From: Pseudoneurospora amorphoporcata
Taxonomy: Eukaryota > Ascomycota > Sordariomycetes > Sordariales > Sordariaceae
Reading direction: 5' to 3'
Assembly: GCA_033297205.1 (NCBI GenBank)
Contig: MU859464.1
Span: 1-14,554, forward strand
Length of the DNA stretch: 14,554 nucleotides
Both the position numbers and the translations under genes were made by a program. Shown here in pieces: positions 1-6,766 of this stretch. The notes under the pieces were generated by a model. That model did not search any database, was not told the DNA's origin, and worked only from the letters and a program-made list of their open reading frames with translations. Each line of letters starts with the position of its first letter. Position 1 is the first letter of the stretch.

Positions 1-94
1 GAGGTTGAAGGAATCAACAAGGCCTTCGAGACCAAAGAAGATTATCAGCGGAATTGAACTATTGTTCCAAGCCCAGAATACTGCCCTTGTCACA
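1..94 (+). mobile_element. 3' end of LTR-like repeat, copy A (family 1)
   Basis: These bases match the last ~95 bp of three other copies in the window: 2382-2876 on plus, 7409-8100 and 13234-13532 on minus. The shared stretch includes AACAAGGCCTTCGAGACCAA and ends CCCTTGTCACA. The copy ends with TGTCACA at 88-94, the same terminus as the others. Its 5' part lies outside the window. A TG...CA element of this kind fits a solo LTR. No function beyond that is visible. Confidence 0.8.
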
Positions 95-387
95 TTTTGC
101 GATTTTGCCCTTTCTTTTGTCTTTTCCTTTGTTCTACGGATCCCGCCATATACTGGCGGCTCGCTCGCTGGGCGATTCGATTGGAAGTGTTGGGCCGCGT
201 TTACGCTATGGGCAACACGTGATTTACACTGGCAATAGGCCTCGGGTTGCCCTCGGAGTAATGGTTCTGGTGGACAGTTAGGGCACTGCTCCTATTTTTT
301 GTACGCTAGATTCACCGATGTGGCACGTCTCATGCCCTACGGGAGGCGGAAGTAGACGTTAAAAATAACAACAACAACAACAACAAA
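95..387 (+). mobile_element. LINE-like 3' end with (AAC)n tail, copy 1
   Basis: Positions 297-386 are identical, base for base apart from tail length, to the reverse complement of 14461-14554. The shared unit ends in AAAAAT followed by (AAC)6. A microsatellite tail on a 5'-truncated copy is typical of non-LTR retrotransposons; I believe it is a Tad1-like fungal LINE 3' end, but that is from memory. The 5' boundary is unknown: 95-296 follows directly on the LTR repeat, shows no recognised domain, and may be LINE body. On the 3' side the tail abuts chromovirus integrase codons, so the LINE probably inserted into, or recombined with, that element. Confidence 0.6.
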
Positions 388-949
388 GCTCCCGTCGAAC
401 ATGAAGTGCTCACCAGTTTTCCACGTCTTCATAGTGCAACTATGGTCCGGCAAGGGCCTCCCTCGCCAGCCCACCACGACAGATGTTCTGGCCAACGAGG
501 GGAGGGTCATGATACACACCGATGACCAGGAGGAGCATAAGGAGTAGGCATTTGAGCGTTTCACGGATTGTCAACAAATAGGCAACAATAGGCATTGGAA
601 GTACGAGGTCAAATGGAAGACCGGCAACCCTACCTGGGAACCCGTCAGTAACGTTATCGACTGTGAATACCATCTTCAACAGTTCCATCACGACCACCCG
701 AACAGACCGATCCCTCCAGAGGTCCAGAAGGTGCTCGAGCGTCTCGCCGTCGACATCCCAGCGCCAGCACCGGCAGCCCCCGAACCACCACGGCGTCGCT
801 CCAGCCGTTTGGCCCGGCAAGAAACGGCTGCCGCTATGGAAGATAGGACGTGGAAGGATATGGAGGACGGATTGTGCCTAGCATTCGGTCGGGTGTTTCG
901 GAAGTTAATGGATGTTTACGAGGATAGGAAGCTGTGTAAAGGGTCTTGA
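386..949 (+). pseudogene. Chromovirus (Ty3/gypsy) Pol C-terminus: integrase end plus chromodomain
   Basis: One plus-strand frame reads a typical end of a fungal chromovirus polyprotein. First comes the integrase C-terminal motif LPSNMKCSPVFHV, then a linker with TTTDVLAN. After that is a chromodomain-like segment with KYEVKWKTGNPTWEPVSNV and a following QQFHHDHP. A Pro/Arg-rich tail with RRRSSRLARQ ends at a TGA at 947-949. An in-frame TAG at 545-547 lies just before the chromodomain, and all upstream pol and gag sequence is missing because the LINE tail joins directly at codon KLPS. Chromodomains guide chromovirus integration to heterochromatin (known for the family). The piece is a relic, and polypurine-tract and LTR sequence follow it as expected. 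Confidence 0.85.
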
Positions 950-995
950 GTCTATTATTTCACGTGTATATAGATTTTTCAGCTCTACGAGCTTC

Positions 996-1010
996 TTTTG
1001 AGGGGGGATA
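996..1010 (+). other. Polypurine tract before LTR
   Basis: TTTTGAGGGGGGATA lies about 50 bases past the chromovirus stop codon and directly before the LTR terminus. This is where the plus-strand primer of Ty3/gypsy elements is expected. A second, shorter version (GAAGGGGGATAA) sits at 1253-1264, between the two LTR copies. Confidence 0.6.
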
Positions 1011-1011
1011 G

Positions 1012-1252
1012 TATCACAGGGTTAGCCTGTAATGTGCTGTGCTGCACTGACCGCACATGTGCTGCGATCCAGAGCCCAAAGCTCTGTCCTCGCACATGTC
1101 ATCGTCACGTGCAGCGTCACGTGCGCGCACGGTCTGGCCTTAGGGCTCTCGCCCATATAGCCAGACCTCCGCACACTTCCTCCTCCTTCCTCTCTTCATG
1201 CAACAACGCATATCCCATCCTACCCCATACGGTGCCCTGTCGCCCCGTGATA
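1012..1252 (+). mobile_element. Chromovirus LTR, first tandem copy
   Basis: This block starts TATCACAGGGTTAG and ends GCCCCGTGATA. The expected TGTCACA...CA termini appear changed to TA by G-to-A and C-to-T transitions. It aligns over its whole length with 1265-1511. A TATA-like CATATAG at 1154-1160 and a C/T-rich stretch ending in CATGCAACAACGCATAT are shared by both copies and probably belong to the LTR promoter region. It follows the pol end and polypurine tract directly, so it is the 3' LTR of the element at 386-949. Confidence 0.75.
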
Positions 1253-1264
1253 GAAGGGGGATAA

Positions 1265-1511
1265 TATCATAGGGTTAGACCTGTAAGATACTGTACTACA
1301 CCGACCGCACATATACTGTGCTGACTAGAGCCTAGAGCTCTATCTACGTATATATCATCGTTATGTACAGTTTTACGTGCCCGCGTACGGTCTAGTCTAT
1401 AGGGCTCTCGCCTATATAGTCAAACCTCCGCGCACGCTTCCTCCTCCTTCCTCTCCTCATGCAACAACGCATATCTCATTATACCCCCTACAGTACCTTC
1501 GCCCCGTGATA
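1265..1511 (+). mobile_element. Chromovirus LTR, second tandem copy, RIP-like
   Basis: Same LTR as 1012-1252, beginning TATCATAGGGTTAGACC and ending GCCCCGTGATA. Most differences from the first copy are C-to-T or G-to-A: GTGCTGTGCTGC became ATACTGTACTAC, and CACATGTGC became CACATATAC. This excess of TpA is the pattern left by RIP. The copies are separated only by 12 bp of polypurine-like sequence, an uncommon tandem arrangement. Confidence 0.7.
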
Positions 1512-2428
1512 CATATCGTCCTTCGTATCTCCCTTTCCACTAAGCTTTTTGTCCATTGAATAACGTCGTTGTCTCTATACGGAAGATCATCAGATCTCGA
1601 CATGAACTAATATCCCCGGCTTCTGATGGTCATTATGTATGGACAAAATGCGATTTCATGTAGTCGCTACTTCTCTTCATGTTGGTTCTACCATCGTACT
1701 TCGAGCTCTTCAAAAACAGACTACGCCCCATCCTATGGCAAGTGTATTTGCCTGTTGGTGCAGAGTGAGACCGGGCTCATGCCCAGGGACCCAATGCAGA
1801 GCCAACTTATCCACAATAATGTGGCGCTCGGGCTGTTGGGACAATCTCCGGAATGTTTCCTCGAATCTTTCGGCTTGTTTCAGGATTTCGAGGCCTACCA
1901 TTCGGAACGGCTTCGTGAAATTCCCTCTCCTTATTGAATCAACAAGGCCGCGACAGTCGGACAAGATCTTGAGCGAAACCCGTACTGCGCTCGGTTTGCC
2001 TTTGTTCTTCTCGGTGGCAATATCTTGGTCAAACTTGGTAAGATGCTCCATGTCTTCAATAATTGACTGGGCGATTGCCAATGCTTCTGCGACAGTGCTG
2101 CTCTCAATATGGGTTGGAGGCCAGCCCCGTGCAACAACTTCCTCGCGCTTATTTTTTGATGGTGGGCGTTTTCCAACCACCGCATAACCTCCCGTGTTGT
2201 CTCGCATTTCGTGGGATCCGTCACACCATAGTGCTAGTTGGATGGTTGAGACATTTCCGGTAAAGCTTTGGATTTCGAGCGCCGTTTTCAAAGCCTGCTC
2301 CCTCGTCGCAGCGACATGCACCGTGCCACAAAAGGGTCCAAATTCTGCTCGGAACCATATGTCTCAGTCAGGTTACGCATATGTCACACGGACATTTGCC
2401 TACAGTTCTAGGTTAGGGTTTCCAAGGC

Positions 2429-2580
2429 TAACAGAACCTCAACGCTTGACGTCAGCCTTATAAGTGCCGCTGTAGCTGCTTCTGAAGCAGCTGCAGCCTG
2501 CACAAGCATGTGAATAGTACATGGTGGTGAGCCATGACAGCAATCACGTACGACAGTCACAGAGGTCTAACCCTGTGACA
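2429..2580 (-). mobile_element. Nested LTR-like insert within copy B
   Basis: On the minus strand this block begins TGTCACAGGGTTAGACC, the terminus of the chromovirus LTRs at 1012 and 1265. It carries a TATA-like CTTATAAGG and ends near GAGGTTCTGTTA. Copy D of the host repeat lacks the block: its AAGGCT continues straight to CAGCACGAAGGCCGG. In copy B the insert and some divergent bases separate AAGGC from GAACGAAGGCCGG. No clear target duplication was found, so the left boundary is approximate. Confidence 0.5.
2469..2497. repeat. 29-nt near-perfect palindrome
   Basis: The arms pair around T2483, with cores AGCTGCTTC and GAAGCAGCT. Outer arms GCTG/CAGC add four pairs, with a single G-T opposition between them. 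It lies in the nested LTR-like insert, near that insert's TATA-like sequence. Confidence 0.75.
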
Positions 2581-3050
2581 TGAGCATCATCATGAGGGCG
2601 ACCGAACGAAGGCCGGCGCCAGAAGGAAGAAGGAGAATGGTTGAAAGCACTCAGGAAGGTCCATATGTATGAAGACCGCCAGATAGATACCTTGAGGCAT
2701 TAGGCAACAAGGCTCGGTGCGTGCCTCAGTACGTACCAAGCCTCTTTGGTATAAGAAGGCCTTGAAGCCTAGCCTTTGTTTGAAGGTTGAAGGGATCAAC
2801 AAGGCCTTCGAGACCAAAGTAGTTTATTAGCTGAATTGAACTACTGTTCCAAGCCCAGATTACTGCCCTTGTCACACATAGGTGAAAACTGGAAAACAGA
2901 AGGGCATTTGTGGATTGCGAAAATATCTTACCTCGTGTTCGAACTCGTTTCGGCGGTGCAGCTGCTTCCACCAACGTCTCATCACTCCAATCATCGATGG
3001 CCCTCCTCTTGCTTCTCTCGGACCTGGACCAGCGGTTGAGATCATCAGCA

Positions 3051-4446
3051 AGAATCGAGGTAAGGGGAAAGAAACCAAGAGAATATTATCAGCAACGGGT
3101 GCAATTCAGGGGCAGTAGCGTGGGAAAATGGTGGCAGGGCGGCTATACGAACAGAGAAGAGCGAAGGGTTTGCGCGTGAAGTGGGTGGAATGAAGAGATG
3201 CTGGTACAAATCAAGACGGTACCGGAAACACAAGGAAGAGAATGAAGCGAGGAAGAGAAACAGGGAGACGATGTTGGGGACCTCTTCTGTCAAGAAGCGA
3301 GGGAAAATTGCATGCTTGTATTATGACATGAGCAAGTCTGACCGGGCAGCTGCACTGGAAACATAGCAAGAAGGTGTTGTCAGTAATTGGGGAAGGAGCT
3401 ATTTTCTGCCTAACAACCTGGAAGGCGCATCGCTTCATGGGATTTCTATATCTCCTAATTCCAACGTACTTGCCAGATTTCTCCCTTGGGGGTGATGTGT
3501 CCTCTCAAGAGGGTTGGTGCAGCTAATATCACTTGTGCGTGCATAGCCCTTGCCAGGGTTGGCGAACATTAGCAGCTGGTTGCAACTGGGCTGCCTGCGC
3601 GCCATTCCGGCCCTTGAGGAATTGAAGCGATGTAGATGCATATTTTGGGGTATAACAAGGATCCATTGCTAGTGCTTTCCTAACATTAGGGGAGTGTTCG
3701 AGCGAAGCTCACTAAAGCCTCTTGGTCCTTCCCGCTCACCCTCAAGAGGACCAGGCGTGCCGGAGAAGTGACTTAGTTCCATTCATCTGGGTTTACAGCT
3801 TGCAGCATGTATTCTCAAGAATCATCTCCGCTACTTTGTTAAACTGAGATGATATCTAGCAGCTTCAAAGTTGGGGAACAGACAAGGCACTTGCCTCCCC
3901 AACGGGTATTCAAGTTTGGGAAACACACAGCCGGAGGCCACGCACTGACCAACTCACCATCGGGTACATGATTGCTGATTGGTATTGCGCTGTAATTGTG
4001 CTACCGCTTAAGTAACCAACCTCCGACCGGTTTTAACCAAGTGGTGGGGTCCCGGTTTGACTCCAGGCTTGCCCGGCCAGCTCCTTCTCTTTCTGTGTCG
4101 AAGAGGGTCTCGTCATTCCGTCATCCAATCTCTACAAACTCTCTATTGCGCTTTCCGGATGCCGTTCTCCTCATTCCAAGATTGCCTGTTATATGGGATG
4201 ACCCTCCGTCGACTACACCGCGCAAATCGTTCCCACATTTGTTGCAACTCGTTCCAGCGCTGTTCGCAACTTTGGATGAAATCAAGATCGCGCCGGTAAG
4301 AAGATGGGATTGAAGTTGGGCTGATGACGCAAGGATATAATAGGATTAGTCTCGAATTTTAGCCCCCCGCCCCAAAACCGAAAACGAGATAAAAATACTA
4401 CTAGGTAACAACGCATTCCACTTCCCAGGCCGCTCGCCTCCCAAAC
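3051..4446. other. Gene-poor intergenic stretch
   Basis: No open frame here shows a recognisable domain, and the short frames do not persist. The left part is upstream sequence of RNase H-like copy 1, and the right end is the downstream flank of copy 2. The only structures noted are a hairpin-forming inverted repeat at 3870-3903 and a tRNA-3'-half-like sequence near 4048-4075. Confidence 0.6.
3870..3903. repeat. Hairpin-forming inverted repeat
   Basis: GTTGGGGA at 3870-3877 is the exact reverse complement of TCCCCAAC at 3896-3903. The loop itself holds AGGCA/TGCCT, so a second short stem stacks inside the first. No adjacent gene explains it. Confidence 0.55.
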
Positions 4447-6096
4447 CTACATCCATCCAGATCCTGGCCAGTAAAAGCTGTTGGGCCAGGCCCACCCATT
4501 GTGATACTGTGAATAGTGCCAGCGAGGGTCGAAGTCCACCCATTGGTCCCATTCCCATATGTAATGATACGAAGCGTGGTCCCACCGCCAGTGCCCCGCA
4601 AGCTGATGATGGCCGAAGCCACCTTGCCGATCCCAGAAAAAAGGGTCATGGTTTTGCTGCACCTGGTGCAGCCATTGTTGGTGGTAGGGGGTTGGTGATT
4701 GTCTTGAACCCCTTCTGTCGGGAAAATAGGCCCCATCCTCTGGGACATATTGCCGCCTTGCCTCCTCCCTTTGGAGTTGCGAATGATATGAAGGGATCGG
4801 CCAGGTAGGTTCAGGTTGCTCTCCATCGGCCTTCGCATAATCGGTGACGCGGCTTTCGCCCTGATTCTCTTCTTCTTTTTCCTTCTCATCGTCCTTCTCA
4901 TCGACCTTCTGATCGTCCTTCTCGTCGTCCTTCTCGTCGTCCTTCTCGTCGTCCTTCTCGTCATCCACGTCCTTTCCCTTCTCGTTCTCATTCTTTTCAT
5001 CTTTCTCCTTCTCTTTCTTCTTGTTTTCGAGGTTTTTCTCCTCCTTCTCCTTCTCATTCTTACCACTCTTCTTGTCTCCCTTTTTCTTTTTCTTGCCCTT
5101 CTTTCCTCTCTTCTTACCCTTCTTCTTTCCCTTCTTTTTTGCCCTTTTCTGGCTAGTGCCCTCCTCCCTTGGTTCTGTTTCTGTTTCGACCACTTCGTCC
5201 CCCGTCAGCCGCCCGTCCGGTTCAGACCCCGCAAAAACGCTCGCGGCTCCATCCTATGGATGCCCCTCGCCGTTGATCTGGAGCACCGGTTTTCCCAACA
5301 CCCGTGCTTTTCCTGCAAGCTTGTCAGCCTGCTCGTGTAACACGAGGCTCTTATCGTGCCCCGGCACCCAGTGCACCGCCAAGTCCACGAGAAGATCCGG
5401 CCGGCCGAAGAGGTTCCGAAAGTTTTGTTAGAATTCTTGCGACTTCTCAACAATTGACTTTCCGGCCGACTCATAACTCGCCGAATAAGTCGACCTGGTG
5501 ACGTTCTTGAGTAGGGGCATGCAATCGGAGAAAATTATGACGCAGATGTTGGCGCCATGGCAAGGGGGGTTCGGGAGGTTTTCCTCCAGCTTCTTCAGCT
5601 CGGCCATCACCTGAACAATGGCTTGAGCGAGGGCAAGGGCTTCGGTAAACATGTTGGAAGGCGTGGGAGTAGCCGGCCATCCCCTCCCCACGTGTCCTTG
5701 GTCTTTGGGCGATCCCTTTTTGAGTCGGTTATGGACGACAGCAAAGCCGCCACTATCATTTTGAGTCTTGTGCGAGCCGTCACACCACAATGCCAGCTGC
5801 ATGTTTTCACTGGTCGACACGAATTTCATTGCCTGTAGGGCGAAACCGCGTGCTTCGTGGATCGAGGGAGCGATAACAACACGGCCGCAAAAGGAAGCCA
5901 AGTCTGCCCATGGCCATAGAAGTCAGCTTCGAATTACCGAAAATAGAAGCTCATGTTGCAACTTACCTGTGGTTCTCACTCGCTTGGGCACCTGTGTCGT
6001 GTCTTCGGCAAGTTTGTCGTTCGCGTCTTCGCCGGCCCTTCTCTTCCTCCGAATTTTCGCGCCAGACAGACCGAGCTTGGGGGCTTGGGTTGCCAT
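4447..6096 (-). pseudogene. RNase H-like protein, copy 2, with charged and aromatic C-terminal tail
   Basis: Exon 1 (6096-5967) starts at ATG and encodes MATQAPKLGLSGAKIRRKRR...VPKRVRTTG, a basic N-terminus. A 63-nt intron (5966-5904, GTAAGT...CTGAC...CAG) follows; exon 2 starts with a split Asp codon. Exon 2 gives an RNase H domain with all four expected acids: Asp ~85 (LWCDGSH), Glu ~131 (FTEALALAQ), Asp ~170 (IIFSDC), Asp ~237 (HEQADKLA), the last after HWVPGH. The frame is broken by TAA (5428-5430, codon ~202) inside the domain and TAG (5254-5256, codon ~260) after it. It then runs open through a Lys/Glu/Asp tract, with DDEK units at 4891-4962, and a Trp/His/Tyr-rich end (12 Trp in ~80 residues) to TAG at 4447. 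Without the stops the product would be about 528 residues. Whether it is a pseudogene, a truncated gene or a readthrough gene cannot be told from sequence alone. Confidence 0.75.
4891..4962 (-). repeat. 12-bp coding tandem repeat (six units)
   Basis: Six units of GTCCTTCTCGTC (plus strand) run without a gap; the last four are identical and the first two differ by one to three bases. On the minus strand they encode DDEK repeats inside the charged tract of RNase H-like copy 2. The wider region up to ~5150 is C/T-rich on plus and codes mostly Lys, Glu and Asp. Confidence 0.8.
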
Positions 6097-6341
6097 GGTA
6101 GGAGAGCAGAAGCCAAACAACAAAACAAAACACAATGGCTTCCAATGATTGCCCAGCACTGAGAACGAGCGTGACGGCGACAGGATTGCACACAACAAGA
6201 AAACGGCAAAACAAGAGGGACCGGAAGCATGAACGAACATGAACATGAAAACAAGGAGTGGGGAAAGAACGACTGGGTGGACGAAAGGTTCATTGGCGCC
6301 TTCCTTTGTTTGCACTTGGTTTGTTTGAGTGAGCTTCAAGG

Positions 6342-6350
6342 AAAAAAAAA
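6342..6350 (-). terminator. Pol III terminator (T9)
   Basis: A run of nine T on the minus strand begins 11 nt past the discriminator base of the tRNA-like locus at 6361-6564. This is the right position and composition for RNA polymerase III termination. Confidence 0.7.
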
Positions 6351-6360
6351 GAGAAGGAAG

Positions 6361-6564
6361 TGGCCGAGCCCGGAGTCGAACCGGGGACCTTACCGATACG
6401 CTACGACATTTGGGTCCGAGTGATAGCAGGTAGCAGCTCTGTAGCGCACTACAAGCCAGCGTCCTTAGCAGGTTTTCAACCTGGCTACAGGGCCGCCTCC
6501 CGCATCTCCCCCCTACGCGCAACACACCACGGTACGTGTTTGCCAACACTCACACCACTCGGCC
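6361..6564 (-). tRNA. tRNA-like gene with ~130-nt insertion or intron in the anticodon loop
   Basis: On the minus strand the parts of a cloverleaf appear in order. Acceptor GGCCGAG (6564-6558) pairs perfectly with CTCGGCC (6368-6362), and discriminator A is at 6361. D stem GTGT/ACAC has a 12-nt loop. Anticodon stem TACCG (6534-6530) pairs with CGGTA (6395-6391). A 5-nt variable loop AGGTC precedes T arm CCCGG-TTCGACT-CCGGG, whose B box GGTTCGACTCC is perfect. A T9 terminator follows. The anticodon loop is interrupted by about 130 nt, long for a tRNA intron. Odd points are G at position 14 and no T at position 33 in the best-paired register. The bases at 34-36 would then read GTG (His), but the identity is not secure. 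It may be a tRNA gene with a long intron or a tRNA disrupted by insertion. Confidence 0.6.
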
Positions 6565-6766
6565 ATGCTTCTATATTTTTGGTTAGGTTACTACCATGTG
6601 CACTTTCCTTATAAACCCCAATCACAAAGGGCCAGTGCAGCCCAGGTGTCACGTGGGTGTGCATGTAGCACTACTGCCACCAGCTATACACAGGACAGCC
6701 AGTACCTCTCACAACGAGACCAAAGCTGTTACTTCCCGTCCTCGACTCCTCGGCATGTTCGGCTTG

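Larger units (their letters stand above)
2382..2876 (+). mobile_element. LTR-like repeat, copy B (family 1), inside an intron
   Basis: The copy starts TGTCACACGGACATTTGCC and ends CCCTTGTCACA, the termini seen in copies C and D. The flanks show a 4-bp repeat CATA at 2378-2381 and 2877-2880, a plausible target-site duplication. The last ~210 bp align with copies C and D; the middle contains a foreign block (2429-2580). At 495 bp with no coding sequence it fits a solo LTR or non-autonomous LTR element. It sits antisense in the intron of the RNase H-like gene and leaves both splice sites in place. Confidence 0.75.
1710..3045 (-). pseudogene. RNase H-like protein, copy 1, intron carries an LTR insertion
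   Basis: Exon 2 (2346-1710) encodes an RNase H fold: LALWCDGSHE (first Asp), TVAEALAIAQS (Glu), KILSDCRG (second Asp) and LALHWVPGHEPG. The fourth acidic position, Asp in copy 2 (EQADKLA), is Asn here (QQANTLA). Exon 1 ends PPKRVRTRG at 2932, followed by donor GTAAGA at 2931. The acceptor CAG lies at 2349-2347 after a CTGAC branch site. The intron is inflated by the LTR element at 2382-2876. Exon 1 looks damaged: the only plausible ATG (3045-3043) is out of frame with the KRRAIDD...KRVRTRG segment, implying a frameshift. The C-terminus ends early at TGA 1710-1712, where another frame stays open. The family resembles LINE RNase H domains but has its own spliced gene structure. Substrate and role are unknown. 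Confidence 0.75.

Noticed and set aside
1639..2187. 182-codon plus-strand frame
   Set aside because: Antisense to RNase H-like copy 1 exon 2.
4020..4090. tRNA-like 3' half: GTCCCGGTTTGACTCC with a nearly paired T arm and AACCAAGTGG upstream
   Set aside because: No matching 5' acceptor strand or anticodon arm was found and the arms are too close. At most it is a decayed tRNA relic or SINE promoter.
4918..4965. Short direct repeats considered as a CRISPR array
   Set aside because: Units are contiguous 12-mers without spacers, in a eukaryotic coding low-complexity tract.
4816..5340. Long Leu/Phe-rich plus-strand frames that look like membrane proteins
   Set aside because: They are antisense shadows of the Lys/Glu/Asp-rich tract of the minus-strand RNase H-like copy 2.
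6360..6614. Plus-strand frame MAEPGVEPGTLPIR
   Set aside because: It is translation through the tRNA T arm and acceptor, a common false gene.
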